Below, in pieces: positions 1 through 8,749 of a stretch of 64,000 bases of DNA; the first letter of the stretch is position 1, and every line of letters begins with the position of its first letter. The notes under the pieces were generated by a model, which saw only the letters and a list, made by a program, of their open reading frames with translations, did not search any database and was not told the DNA's origin. This DNA is from Sphingobacterium chungjuense (lineage in GTDB: Bacteria; Bacteroidota; Bacteroidia; Sphingobacteriales; Sphingobacteriaceae), in NCBI RefSeq assembly GCF_011316935.1, contig NZ_WLYS01000002.1, positions 496,001 to 560,000 of the forward strand. The letters are read 5' to 3'. Made by a program: the position numbers and the translations under genes.

Positions 1-835
1 TGCTTGGGCCAACTAACATACGGCTAATGTGCGGCACGATCAGTCCGAACAAACTAATCATACCGACCGCAGCAACCGACGAAGCGGTAATCATCGTGGC
101 AGCGCCAATCATCACCAGTTTGATGATTTTTGGATCGACACCAACTGCAATCGCTTCCTGCTCTCCCAAAGCCAGCAAATCCAATTTCCAGCGTAAGGCC
201 AGAATAATAGCAATGCCTATCGTAACTGGGATTACAGCGGTGCGCACCTTTGCCCAAGAAGCGGTATGCAGATTTCCCATCGTCCACTGGACGATGGATT
301 GCAATTTATACGGATCACTGAGGTATTGCAATACCGTCAAAAAAGCGGTAAAGACGCCAGAGATAATCATCCCTGCTAAGACCATCGTTACGAGCGAACC
401 TTTGGCGCCCGTATACGAAACCAGATATGTGATGACCACGGCGATCACGCCAAACACAAAAGCAGACAAGTTAAGTGGAATCAGAGAAATCAACATGGAT
501 AAGGCTGCGCCGAATGCTGCTCCCGAGGATATTCCTAATGAGAATGGATCAACAATAGGATTACGAAATACCGCTTGTAAAACTCCTCCTGCCACAGCCA
601 ATGCTGCGCCCACCATGAAGGTCAATAAAATCCGTGGCAAGCGCACCTGCCAAAGAATAGTCTCCAAATTATGATCAGCAACGACCATCTCTATACCTAG
701 CTCTGAAGCGCAAGCGGCATAGATATAATACAGCAAATCCGGAATGCTAACAAATCCGGTACTGCCTAATCCTAAAGACAGCAATAGCACCACGAATGGT
801 ACGATGATCAATAAACAAATTTTCCAAACCTGCAT
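1..835 (-). CDS. FecCD-type ABC transporter permease, C-terminus cut by window edge
   Basis: Inner-membrane permease of the BtuC/FecD type, which moves metal chelates or cobalamin from a periplasmic binding protein into the cytoplasm. The reverse strand reads open for 278 codons from the ATG at 835 to the left edge. It starts MQVWKICLLIIVPFV and contains the family's LPRILLTFMVGAALAVAGG and RNPIVDPFSLGISSGAAFGA segments, followed by many hydrophobic helices and GMIGLFGLIVPHISR near the edge. Its ATG directly follows the TAA of the binding-protein gene (TAAATG), so the two are probably translationally coupled. Last visible gene of the urease operon. By context the cargo is probably nickel (inference); cobalamin or iron chelates remain possible. 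The ATPase must lie outside the window. Confidence 0.9.
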   Translation of the reverse strand, partial: MQVWKICLLIIVPFVVLLLSLGLGSTGFVSIPDLLYYIYAACASELGIEMVVADHNLETILWQVRLPRILLTFMVGAALAVAGGVLQAVFRNPIVDPFSLGISSGAAFGAALSMLISLIPLNLSAFVFGVIAVVITYLVSYTGAKGSLVTMVLAGMIISGVFTAFLTVLQYLSDPYKLQSIVQWTMGNLHTASWAKVRTAVIPVTIGIAIILALRWKLDLLALGEQEAIAVGVDPKIIKLVMIGAATMITASSVAAVGMISLFGLIVPHISRMLVGPS

Positions 836-1849
836 TTATTCCAAGCTCATATTATTTTCATATAGGAAACCGACTACTTCTTCCAGTTCGTGTTTGAATG
901 TTTTATCCGTATATTCTGGATACGCCCAGTGTCTAAGTTGTTTTGCAAACAGTAGAAACTTGACCGTGTGCGGATCGAAGAAAAACGTGGGTTCCATAGC
1001 AAATACCTGTTTGTTCACTACCGCGGGTAATGCGGCCAACTCTGCAAGACTGTACACATCATTTACATTCGAATTCCACAAAACGATCATGTCTGGATTC
1101 CATTTATAAATAGATTCTGCGCTCACATTGGGCGCTTCTAATGGTAGCGGACAGGCATTCACTGCGCCAGCAACCTGAATGGATAAATCGACTAACGAAC
1201 CGCGGCCAGAGGTAGAAAATACGCGACCTTTGGACCAAGCATAATACACACTTTTACGAACAGAATCTGCTTCGGTAGCCATTTCGTCAACTGCCTTGTT
1301 AATGTAGGCAACAATATCTTCTGCGCGCTTTCTCTTTCCGATCAATGTAGCTACGCCAACCAACTCATCATAAATATGTGCTTTATCTTTGCTGGAAACT
1401 ACGAAAACCGGAATGTCCAATCCTTCGAGCTGTGCGATAGTTTCGGTATCGTACTCATACACAATCGCCAGATGGGCCTGCAAACCGATTACCGTTTCTA
1501 CCTGTGTAGACCGTCCACCAAAGGTGGGCGTCGCAATCTCTCTGCGCGCAATGCGTGGATCCACTTGCGACAAATAATGATAGGTGGAAGGATTTTGATA
1601 CACCTGCTGTGGTATGCCGACTAATTTATCGCCTGCACCAAGCATGTACATCTCATCTACAAATGGCTCGAATAGCACGACTACGCGCTCAGCGTAATCC
1701 GATAATACAATTTCTACACCACGTGCATCGGTGGCCTTGACGCTAAGAAAGGAGGAATTTCTTGCCTCTCTATCGCCGCAAGCGACCATTAACATAACGG
1801 AGCATAGCACCGCACAAGAGCGTATAAAAACTAAAAAATCCTTGGGCAT
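836..1849 (-). CDS. Periplasmic metal/cobalamin-type substrate-binding lipoprotein of an ABC transporter
   Basis: A 337-aa protein of the BtuF/FepB (Peripl_BP_2) type. The N-terminus has a hydrophobic stretch ending in a lipobox-like LMVAC, so it is probably a lipoprotein. The mature part has the family layout: an early GVEIVLSDYAERVVVLFEP segment, FVDEMYMLGAGDKLVGIP, a central linker helix with VGVATLIGKRKRAEDIVAYI, and a C-terminal lobe with ESIYKWNPDMIVLWN. It abuts the permease gene with no spacer. Lying at the end of an operon that makes urease and HypA/HypB, it most likely delivers a nickel complex (inference from context). The sequence alone does not separate nickel from cobalamin or siderophore binding. 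Confidence 0.85.
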   Translation of the reverse strand: MPKDFLVFIRSCAVLCSVMLMVACGDREARNSSFLSVKATDARGVEIVLSDYAERVVVLFEPFVDEMYMLGAGDKLVGIPQQVYQNPSTYHYLSQVDPRIARREIATPTFGGRSTQVETVIGLQAHLAIVYEYDTETIAQLEGLDIPVFVVSSKDKAHIYDELVGVATLIGKRKRAEDIVAYINKAVDEMATEADSVRKSVYYAWSKGRVFSTSGRGSLVDLSIQVAGAVNACPLPLEAPNVSAESIYKWNPDMIVLWNSNVNDVYSLAELAALPAVVNKQVFAMEPTFFFDPHTVKFLLFAKQLRHWAYPEYTDKTFKHELEEVVGFLYENNMSLE

Positions 1850-1884
1850 ATTCTGTTGTATTTAAGTATGTACGCTCCCAATCA

Positions 1885-2322
1885 TTAATAATAAAGCAAC
1901 GCTTGACCCGGCAATAATTGCAATTGCTCCAGCCGCAGATGCGCACCAAATTTAGAAGCTAATGCTTCGTACAAACGCGCATCATACGCTACTGCAAAAG
2001 TATTTTTTCCGATACAGAACACAGGAAGATGCCGGTTACCCACATCATAACAGAAATCACCAATAACCGCTGCATCTTCGGCTGTCAACACCATGCAAGG
2101 GCAAGGCAAGGTACTGATGCGCACAAACCTCTTTGCATCTTGGTAAATAATCTGACCATCGGTCAGATATTTACCGTTGCGACGTTGCAGATGAAGGGTC
2201 GTACCTTGCACGGTTTTTCGCTTGATAAGCGATCTTCCGGCTTCAAACCATTCTATGCAGAGTTGCTCTTCTTGCAAATCTGCAGAAGCCAACATCAAAT
2301 TTTCATCTTTTACCTGTAGCAT
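1885..2322 (-). CDS. ureE: UreE-like nickel chaperone, second copy
   Basis: A 145-aa UreE-family protein. UreE is a cytosolic dimer that hands nickel to the UreDFG-apourease complex. The N-terminal half is a short peptide-binding-like beta domain (SLIKRKTVQGTTLHL). The metal-binding domain shows CYDVGNRHLPVF, containing the GNRH histidine that forms the interfacial nickel site in characterised UreE. The His-rich tail of some UreE proteins is absent. It lies 7 bp after hypB and 35 bp before the binding-protein gene. A second UreE-like gene lies between ureF and ureC in the same operon. This copy may serve HypA/HypB or the importer (inference). Confidence 0.85.
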   Translation of the reverse strand: MLQVKDENLMLASADLQEEQLCIEWFEAGRSLIKRKTVQGTTLHLQRRNGKYLTDGQIIYQDAKRFVRISTLPCPCMVLTAEDAAVIGDFCYDVGNRHLPVFCIGKNTFAVAYDARLYEALASKFGAHLRLEQLQLLPGQALLYY

Positions 2323-2329
2323 GTAATTT

Positions 2330-3049
2330 TTATTGAGATACCGATGCGGCTGTTTTTTTAGCCGTTACTCGATCTTTCAGCCAGTTGCACCAATCATCCA
2401 ACCCATCCCCTTTCAGACTACTAATAGAGATCACATCCAGATTAGGATTGACTTCCCGTGCATCTTTGGTCACTGCCTCTACCGAAAATGGTACGTATGG
2501 CAACAAATCTGCCTTCGAAACCACCATCAACTCGCTGGTTAAAAACATACGGGGATATTTCTTCGGTTTATCGTCTCCTTCTGTAGCAGCCAATAGCGTC
2601 ACGCGGTAATCTTCTCCCAAATCAAACGCTGCCGGACAAACCAAGTTGCCCACATTCTCAATGAAAAGTAGATCGACATTTTCTAGATTAATGTGATCTA
2701 AGGCCTGCAAAATCATCTGCGCTTCGATATGACACATGCCGCCTGTAACGATTTGAAGGGCATTGATGCCGACTTCGCGCATGCGAATAGCATCACGCTC
2801 TGTCTCGGGATCGCCGACCAATACCGCGATGTTTAGATCTTTACCGAGGCGTTTGCCGGTTTCTTGCATCAAGGTGGTCTTGCCACTTCCTGGCGACGAA
2901 CAGATATTGATGACGCAGATATCGGTCAATCGATCACGAATGGCTTTCGCTACAAAATCATTCGCTTTCAATAAATTAAGGGAGGTATTCTCACATTGCA
3001 CAGAGCCTACCGGCATCTGATTGCTTTTGGGGCTTATCGTATTACTCAT
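2330..3049 (-). CDS. hypB: HypB, nickel-delivery GTPase
   Basis: A 239-aa SIMIBI GTPase. The P-loop is SSPGSGKTTLM, followed by VLVGDPETERDA, TGGMCHIEAQMI with the Cys-His pair of the G-domain metal site, ENVGNLVCPAAFDLGE, and VSKADLLPY as the NKxD-equivalent. The N-terminal CxxCGC nickel motif and His-rich region of some HypB proteins are missing. HypB and HypA normally mature [NiFe]-hydrogenase, and in Helicobacter they also feed urease. No hydrogenase gene is visible and the gene sits inside a urease operon, so it probably serves urease here. It overlaps hypA by 4 bp. Confidence 0.93.
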   Translation of the reverse strand: MSNTISPKSNQMPVGSVQCENTSLNLLKANDFVAKAIRDRLTDICVINICSSPGSGKTTLMQETGKRLGKDLNIAVLVGDPETERDAIRMREVGINALQIVTGGMCHIEAQMILQALDHINLENVDLLFIENVGNLVCPAAFDLGEDYRVTLLAATEGDDKPKKYPRMFLTSELMVVSKADLLPYVPFSVEAVTKDAREVNPNLDVISISSLKGDGLDDWCNWLKDRVTAKKTAASVSQ

Positions 3050-3396
3050 ATAGCTTCTTTTTTAAATATAACCTGACTTATTCTCAACTCTTCTCCTTGT
3101 ATCACTTGGCTAGAAGGCGTGCCGCAAGTACAGACAAAACGGTGAAACACGACTTCAAATGCTTCCTGACAATTGTGACAGAAGGCATGTATCGGCAGTA
3201 CTTTTACCTCCAATTCTACCTCGGCAAACTGTGGTTCGTCGATCACGTACGCTTCAAAAGCGTTTTGAATCAGAATAGGCTGGATATTGCTCAACAATCC
3301 AGCCTCCAACTGGATCTTCACGATGGATTTATACCGATCAGGATACTCCTGTTGCAGCGTTTCGAAGATTTCTTGTACTATCCCTGTTTCGTGCAT
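3046..3396 (-). CDS. hypA: HypA, nickel metallochaperone
   Basis: A 116-aa HypA/HybF protein. It begins MHETGIVQEIF, with His2 placed as in the family's nickel site, and has the conserved IVKIQLEAGLLSNIQP region. The zinc domain is CHNC followed by VCTCG: the second pair is C-x-C where the family has C-x2-C, and the codons TGT ACT TGC confirm this. The C-terminus QGEELRISQV is typical. It partners HypB, with which it overlaps by 4 bp, and starts 19 bp after ureD. The odd zinc-site spacing may change metal affinity but does not cast doubt on the family call. Confidence 0.92.
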   Translation of the reverse strand: MHETGIVQEIFETLQQEYPDRYKSIVKIQLEAGLLSNIQPILIQNAFEAYVIDEPQFAEVELEVKVLPIHAFCHNCQEAFEVVFHRFVCTCGTPSSQVIQGEELRISQVIFKKEAI

Positions 3397-3415
3397 AATG
3401 CTTGATCACTTGTAA

Positions 3416-4336
3416 CTACGCTGCCGTAGATCTCTTCCTTTTCTTAGCCGCGGACATGGTTTTCTTTTTTTTCGTAGCAAAAGCTTCTTGTACAAGTTCA
3501 GCTTCTGCGTCCTCCTTGGTTTGCTGATCTTCCACAGAAAACAACAATGATTGTTGATGCTGCGTATATTCCCAACACATCTGCCCCAGCATAGAAAGAA
3601 AGCTGTATAACAATTCTCCGTCATTGCCTAGCGCACGAAGCAGCACGGTATTCTCTCCAGCATCTGTGAATCCAAAAGAAATATCTTCGTACTCGCCGGC
3701 CAAGATCTCGTCCATCTCAGCTTTCATCCCAGTAGCAAACGGGCTACAATAAATGAACGTTGCCTGATGCGTATATCCTTCAAAAAATAGCATATCACGT
3801 ACGGGCTGATCTGCGGTTTTCAAACATTGATTGTCGGTGAATATTAACTGATTATTGCGATATAATCTTGTGCGCATATGCACCTTGTTGAATAAAAACG
3901 CTTCATTCATATAAATCCGTCCAGCACCCAGAATATCGCCCCAAATCAATGTGGCGGAAGTATCCATGTTGATTGTATTCTCCGCTTTGAAGATCGAATC
4001 TTTAAAAGGTGTCACTGGATGCGGAATATAATGCAAGATACTATTTTCTTTCAAGTTAACAATTGTATCTTGAAATGCGCCGTTTTTCATGGAATGCAAC
4101 TTATTAAACGACTGAGTATATAGTTTCATGTGTGCTTCGGGCTTCACATTGATATTGATCGTGAGTCGGTCGCCATCCAGAATACCTGGAGAAGCGCTCA
4201 TGATAATCATCTCTAAATGTGCTTGAGCGCGAGGAGCACCATAGTGCGTCAATTTATACGGTGCATTGTGAAAGCTTTCTTTCAAAACACTGTATTGATT
4301 TTCCCGTTCTACATTGATATTGATCCTGCTCTCCAT
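3416..4336 (-). CDS. ureD: UreD (UreH), urease accessory protein
   Basis: A 306-aa UreD-family scaffold that binds apourease and recruits UreF and UreG for nickel insertion. Diagnostic segments are MIIMSASPGILDGDRLTI, HYIPHPVTPFKDSIF and LIWGDILGAGRIYMNE. The C-terminus carries an unusual lysine-rich tail (ATKKKKTMSAAKKRKRS) over about the last 25 residues. This does not look like part of the UreD fold and could bind nucleic acid, membrane or partner proteins; its role is unknown. It lies 10 bp after ureG and 19 bp before hypA. Confidence 0.92.
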   Translation of the reverse strand: MESRININVERENQYSVLKESFHNAPYKLTHYGAPRAQAHLEMIIMSASPGILDGDRLTININVKPEAHMKLYTQSFNKLHSMKNGAFQDTIVNLKENSILHYIPHPVTPFKDSIFKAENTINMDTSATLIWGDILGAGRIYMNEAFLFNKVHMRTRLYRNNQLIFTDNQCLKTADQPVRDMLFFEGYTHQATFIYCSPFATGMKAEMDEILAGEYEDISFGFTDAGENTVLLRALGNDGELLYSFLSMLGQMCWEYTQHQQSLLFSVEDQQTKEDAEAELVQEAFATKKKKTMSAAKKRKRSTAA

Positions 4337-4346
4337 GGGTTGGGAT

Positions 4347-4967
4347 TTAATTTTCTAATAAGGCATTTTTCTTGATCCAACTTTTTACTTCTTCCAAACC
4401 TTGCAGAGTCATTAGATTAGTAAAGATGAAAGGACGATCGCCACGCATGCGCTTGGTATCGCTCTCCATGACCGAAAGATCAGCGTGTACGTACGGTGCC
4501 AAATCTATTTTGTTGATCAGCAAAAGATCCGAACGCGTAATACCGGGACCACCTTTGCGTGGAATCTTTTCCCCTTCGGCCACATCGATCACAAAAATCG
4601 TCAGATCGGCCAAATCCGGACTGAAGGTCGCAGTCAGATTATCTCCACCACTTTCTACAAACACAATTTCAGTGTCGGGAAAACGTGTGACTAATTCTTC
4701 TACTGCTTCGATATTCATCGACGCGTCTTCGCGGATGGCGGTATGCGGACAACCACCCGTTTCTACACCAGCGATCCGTTCGGCTGGTAATGTCGAGTTT
4801 TTTTGCAAAAACTGCGCATCCTCACGAGTGTAGATATCATTGGTCACCACACATATGCTATAATCCGTCGCCATTTGGCGTGTCAATCTTTCTATCAGGG
4901 CTGTTTTACCAGAACCGACTGGTCCGGCAACGCCTATCTTCACATATTTTCTTTCCATATTTTTCAT
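4347..4967 (-). CDS. ureG: UreG, urease accessory GTPase
   Basis: A 206-aa GTPase that drives nickel transfer to urease. It has the P-loop [17 protein letters not shown], the nickel-binding Cys-Pro-His in [14 protein letters not shown], the ESGGDNL motif and the base-recognition segment [12 protein letters not shown]. Length is normal for the family (about 200 aa) and it lacks an N-terminal His-rich stretch. Its start overlaps the ureF stop by 4 bp, and ureD follows 10 bp after it. All residues usually needed for GTP and nickel handling are visible. Confidence 0.97.
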   Translation of the reverse strand: MKNMERKYVKIGVAGPVGSGKTALIERLTRQMATDYSICVVTNDIYTREDAQFLQKNSTLPAERIAGVETGGCPHTAIREDASMNIEAVEELVTRFPDTEIVFVESGGDNLTATFSPDLADLTIFVIDVAEGEKIPRKGGPGITRSDLLLINKIDLAPYVHADLSVMESDTKRMRGDRPFIFTNLMTLQGLEEVKSWIKKNALLEN

Positions 4968-5650
4968 GATATATAGATCCGTGTATATAATTTTTCATGT
5001 TGCATGCAGCGCAAATCCTGCGCTACACAACAATTTCCTAACATATCTTCGTCCATATCTGCTTGACTGCTGACCAATTCTTGGATCAATCCTTGTAAAT
5101 CAAACAGAATTTGCTGTCCATCCATTTGGCTAATCGGGACTAATTTCGCGCAATTCGTAACGATACCATTTAATGTATTGTAATAAAATGCACTCAACGC
5201 ATCTTCGTACGAAATGCTTTGTGATTGGGCATACATAGCGAACGCTATTGGATAGTGTCCACCCGCCTCACCGCTTTGTATCGCCTTTAAATACGATTTG
5301 CAACGGCGTGCCGCACCAAAACCTTCTACTACTTTGAGAAAACGAATGGCTAGTTTTTTACTTGCCTGACGGATTTCGTAAGGCGATTTGAACGAGCTAA
5401 CTAATTGATCTAATTCTAGCAGCTTGACTTTAGAAAACTTGCCTTCACACAGCTGCCAAGCCTTCGCAAAAAATGCGGCATCGTTGTAGTACATATTGTA
5501 CCGCAACATGCTTTGGGCATACGATTTGGTCGTTGCACTGTTATGCACTAAGCCTTTGTGAATATAGGTTTCCAAGCCATACGAATGCGTAAAACTCCCG
5601 ATGGGAAATACGGAATCATTGATTTGCAGCAAGGTCAATAATGGATTCAT
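4964..5650 (-). CDS. ureF: UreF, urease accessory protein
   Basis: A 228-aa all-helical UreF protein. It bridges UreD and UreG on apourease and is held to improve the fidelity of GTP-dependent nickel insertion. Evidence is the N-terminal [21 protein letters not shown], which is nearly invariant in the family, and the C-terminal [19 protein letters not shown]. The start overlaps the end of ureE by 35 bp. The ATG at 5650 is preferred because the FPIGSF motif must lie close to the N-terminus. Confidence 0.95.
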   Translation of the reverse strand: MNPLLTLLQINDSVFPIGSFTHSYGLETYIHKGLVHNSATTKSYAQSMLRYNMYYNDAAFFAKAWQLCEGKFSKVKLLELDQLVSSFKSPYEIRQASKKLAIRFLKVVEGFGAARRCKSYLKAIQSGEAGGHYPIAFAMYAQSQSISYEDALSAFYYNTLNGIVTNCAKLVPISQMDGQQILFDLQGLIQELVSSQADMDEDMLGNCCVAQDLRCMQHEKLYTRIYIS

Positions 5651-6146
5651 CTACGTTTTTTGCTAAGGTTACTCTAAATTTTGTTGTACGTGTCCACTGA
5701 TGTATTTTCAGGGTTTGAAGCTGCTCTAACACCGCTTCGGATTGGCCCACTTGATAGCCTTGTTTTTGAAACAGATGATGTAGCGGCGCTTCATAAGCCA
5801 CCACCACCTCATCTGCTGATTTTATCGCAATGGGCACATGCCGATTGCCAATATCAAAACACACCTTCGCCATCTCCATACTATTTCTTGGATGAATGAA
5901 AAGGCATAGACAAGGCAACACGCGCACCGCAATACAGATCGCTGAATCATGGTACAAGACATCTCCGGTTCGGAGCGGAAAAGCTTGACGGTTTTTAAAA
6001 CCAATCTCGCGTCCGGTTACCGTTTTCCTCCGCAAAACGCCCTTATCTAAATCGAACCAATCCAACTCCAGATAATCCATTTCCACACCGTGGAAACGAT
6101 CGGGCGCTGTCTCTACATTGCCTAGTATGTCTGTCGCCAGAATCAT
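5616..6146 (-). CDS. ureE: UreE, urease nickel chaperone
   Basis: A 176-aa UreE in the canonical place between ureC and ureF. The nickel-site segment is CFDIGNRHVPIAI, with the GNRH histidine. The N-terminal domain (LELDWFDLDKGVLRRKTVTGREIGF) matches the second UreE-like gene at 1885-2322 in layout. The last about 35 residues after LEQLQTLKIHQW extend beyond the other copy and are not His-rich. The ATG overlaps the ureC stop by one base (TAATG), and the 3' end overlaps ureF. Confidence 0.9.
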   Translation of the reverse strand: MILATDILGNVETAPDRFHGVEMDYLELDWFDLDKGVLRRKTVTGREIGFKNRQAFPLRTGDVLYHDSAICIAVRVLPCLCLFIHPRNSMEMAKVCFDIGNRHVPIAIKSADEVVVAYEAPLHHLFQKQGYQVGQSEAVLEQLQTLKIHQWTRTTKFRVTLAKNVDESIIDLAANQ

Positions 6147-7999
6147 TAAAATAAGAAGTAGCGCTGTGCCATTGGCAACTCTGCCAAAGGCTCACACGTG
6201 GCCAAAACGCCATCAACCGTTACGTCATACGTTTCCGGATCGACCACGATATTTGGTGTAGCATCATTGTGTACCATATCTTTTTTCATGACGGTACGAC
6301 AACCTTCTACTGGCAAACTTTGTCTGGATAAACCAAGCGAAGCAATCGTGCCGTTCTCGATTGATATTTTGGATACGAAGTTGAAGCAGGTTTTGGTCAT
6401 CGCTTTACCAAAATTCCCAAACATCTGACGATAAAGTACTGGTTGAGGCATCGGAATTGATCCATTGGCATCTCCCATTTTGGCGGCTAGAATCATGCCT
6501 CCTTTGATAATCATCTCTGGTTTTACGCCAAACATTTCGGGTTTCCAGAGTACCAAATCGGCGTGTTTGCCCACTTCAATAGAGCCTACATATTTGTCAA
6601 TTCCGTGCGCTTTAGCTGGGTTGATGGTGTATTTTGAAATGTATCTTTTTACCCGGAAGTTATCATTGCCTGTACCATTGTCTTTTTCTAATGGTCCGCG
6701 TTGTACTTTCATCTTGTGGGCAGTCTGGTATGTTCGTGAAATCACCTCGCCTACACGTCCCATCGCTTGGCTGTCTGAGCTCATGATAGAGAATACGCCC
6801 ATATCTTGCAGAATATCTTCCGCAGCGATAGATTGGGGACGAATACGTGAATCGGCAAAGTCTACATCCTCTTTGACGCTTTTGTCCAAATGGTGTACCA
6901 CCATCAACATATCCAAATGCTCGTCTACCGTATTCACGGTAAAAGGTTTGGTCGGGTTTGTCGAGGCTGGCAAGATGTTGGGGTACATCGCTATTTTGAT
7001 AATATCCGGGGCGTGTCCACCACCAGCACCTTCGGTGTGGAAGGTGTGAATCACACGGCCATCAATGGCAGCTACGGTATCTTCTAAGAAACCTGCTTCG
7101 TTTAGCGTATCGGTATGAATAGCTACTTGCACATCGTACTTATCGGCTACCTTTAACGCAGCATCAATAGTCGCCGGTGTGGCACCCCAATCTTCGTGAA
7201 TTTTTACGCCTAGTGCACCGGCTTCAATTTGTTCTTCAATTGGGCGTGTCGTAGACACATTTCCTTTACCAAAGAATCCGACATTAATTGGTAGCGTTTC
7301 GAAGGCTTCCAGCATCTTGTGGATGTGCCATTTGCCCGGAGTAACTGTGGTGGCATTGGTACCATCTGCTGGACCAGTACCGCCACCAATAAACGTAGTG
7401 ACGCCACTATATAGTGCTGTTTCTATCTGCGTCGGACTGATAAAATGGATGTGCGTATCAATTCCTCCAGCGGTCAGGATCATGCCTGCTCCACCATGTA
7501 CTTCTGTAGAGGCACCAATGATCATGCCTGGGGTGATACCGTCTTGAGTATCTGGGTTTCCGGCCTTTCCGACCCCAACAATTTCACCGTCTTTGATGCC
7601 AACATCGGCTTTTACAATACCCCAGTGATCGATAACGATGACGTTGCTAATACAAAAATCAAGCACATCTTCGTCTCTCAATGCACGCGCTGATTGCCCC
7701 ATTCCATCGCGGATGGTTTTCCCTCCACCAAATTTATTTTCTTCGCCATATACCGCATAATCCTTTTCAATTTCGATCATTAACTCGGTATCCGCCAAAC
7801 GGACCCGGTCACCAGTCGTCGGACCAAAGAGGGAGGCATATCTTTCACGTGGAATGTATAACTCGCCATCTTCATAACGGATGGATGATTTATCCAATCC
7901 GAGTTTTTCCAATCCTAAAGCATTCAGCTTCGTCGTAGCGATAGTGGCAGAGGCCAATCCTACGATCTTAATCCAGTCTCTTCTATTCCATTCACCCAT
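6146..7999 (-). CDS. ureC: Urease alpha subunit with a Tat-like N-terminal extension
   Basis: The 617-aa catalytic subunit, which hydrolyses urea to ammonia and carbamate. Active-site residues sit at a constant offset of 49 from Klebsiella numbering: His183 and His185, carbamylated Lys266, His295, His321, catalytic His369 and Asp409. The flap cysteine (Klebsiella Cys319) is Val368, from codon GTA. Known UreC proteins are about 570 aa and begin near [11 protein letters not shown]; here about 49 extra residues precede that point. The extension reads [15 protein letters not shown], a good twin-arginine signal pattern. There is no later Met before the conserved core, and the ATG at 7999 lies 17 bp after ureB. 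Export of urease has not been shown; the extension may instead be cytosolic. Confidence 0.97.
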   Translation of the reverse strand: MGEWNRRDWIKIVGLASATIATTKLNALGLEKLGLDKSSIRYEDGELYIPRERYASLFGPTTGDRVRLADTELMIEIEKDYAVYGEENKFGGGKTIRDGMGQSARALRDEDVLDFCISNVIVIDHWGIVKADVGIKDGEIVGVGKAGNPDTQDGITPGMIIGASTEVHGGAGMILTAGGIDTHIHFISPTQIETALYSGVTTFIGGGTGPADGTNATTVTPGKWHIHKMLEAFETLPINVGFFGKGNVSTTRPIEEQIEAGALGVKIHEDWGATPATIDAALKVADKYDVQVAIHTDTLNEAGFLEDTVAAIDGRVIHTFHTEGAGGGHAPDIIKIAMYPNILPASTNPTKPFTVNTVDEHLDMLMVVHHLDKSVKEDVDFADSRIRPQSIAAEDILQDMGVFSIMSSDSQAMGRVGEVISRTYQTAHKMKVQRGPLEKDNGTGNDNFRVKRYISKYTINPAKAHGIDKYVGSIEVGKHADLVLWKPEMFGVKPEMIIKGGMILAAKMGDANGSIPMPQPVLYRQMFGNFGKAMTKTCFNFVSKISIENGTIASLGLSRQSLPVEGCRTVMKKDMVHNDATPNIVVDPETYDVTVDGVLATCEPLAELPMAQRYFLF

Positions 8000-8016
8000 A
8001 ATACACGAATTTTTGG

Positions 8017-8388
8017 TTACTGTGTTGATTTGTACTTCTGTTTCTTCATTTTTGCCATGGCGGCTTTTTTCACCTTTTCTTCGGTGTACTTGCCGTTCGT
8101 CAGGCCGTTGAAGCCATGAATTTCTCGGCTGCCTCCGATTTCGACTAAGATGACATCTTTCTTTTCTCCGGGTTCGAAACGGATCGCCGTACTGGCCGGA
8201 ATATTAAGGCGCATACCGTACGCTTCTTCCCGCACAAACTCCAAAGACTTGTTGACTTCAAAAAAATGATAATGTGATCCTACTTGAATCGGACGATCGC
8301 CCGTGTTGGCCACAGAAATAGTGGTGGTGCGATAGCCCACATTAGCCTTTACATCGGCCGCTTGTAAAAAATATTCTCCAGGTACCAT
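8017..8388 (-). CDS. ureB: Urease beta subunit
   Basis: A 123-aa structural subunit of the urease heterotrimer. It begins [16 protein letters not shown] and contains the family's [37 protein letters not shown] and [14 protein letters not shown] segments. It is about 15 residues longer than the Klebsiella protein because of a basic tail ([15 protein letters not shown]). It lies 18 bp after ureA and 17 bp before ureC. It has no signal sequence of its own, so if the enzyme is exported it would have to travel with UreC. Confidence 0.97.
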   Translation of the reverse strand: MVPGEYFLQAADVKANVGYRTTTISVANTGDRPIQVGSHYHFFEVNKSLEFVREEAYGMRLNIPASTAIRFEPGEKKDVILVEIGGSREIHGFNGLTNGKYTEEKVKKAAMAKMKKQKYKSTQ

Positions 8389-8406
8389 ATATGTATCTAT
8401 TTTAGG

Positions 8407-8709
8407 TTAACGAATTGGATCATGTACCGTTACCAGCTTAGTGCCATCAGGGAAGGTAACTTCAATTTGCACATCGTGAATCATTTCGGGCACACCTTCC
8501 ATGACTTGCTTGCGCTTTAATAGTTTGGTGCCCCATTCCATCAATTCAGCTACCGTTTTACCGTCACGCGCTTTTTCCATCAGTTCCATGCTGATGTAAG
8601 CAATGCTTTCTGGATAATTGAGTTTCACCCCGCGCTTCAGGCGCTTCGCTGCAAGCTCTCCCGCCATGTGCAGCATTAACTTTTCAGTTTCTCTTGGTGT
8701 TAAATGCAT
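8407..8709 (-). CDS. ureA: Urease gamma subunit
   Basis: A 100-aa UreA of standard length. It begins [20 protein letters not shown] and shows [55 protein letters not shown]. UreA packs against UreC in the urease trimer. It is the first urease gene, 40 bp downstream of the porin gene on the same strand. No promoter or terminator is seen in that gap, so it is probably cotranscribed with the porin. Confidence 0.98.
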   Translation of the reverse strand: MHLTPRETEKLMLHMAGELAAKRLKRGVKLNYPESIAYISMELMEKARDGKTVAELMEWGTKLLKRKQVMEGVPEMIHDVQIEVTFPDGTKLVTVHDPIR

Positions 8710-8749
8710 CTTCTATGTTAATTAGATAAAACCTTGTATACCTTTTTTC

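Noticed and set aside
27..674. Long plus-strand open frame of 215 codons
   Set aside because: It is antisense to the FecCD-type permease, whose minus-strand translation shows clear family motifs and runs to the window edge.
2330..3396. HypA/HypB as part of a hydrogenase operon
   Set aside because: No hydrogenase structural or other hyp gene is in the window; the genes are embedded in the urease operon with overlaps and short gaps.
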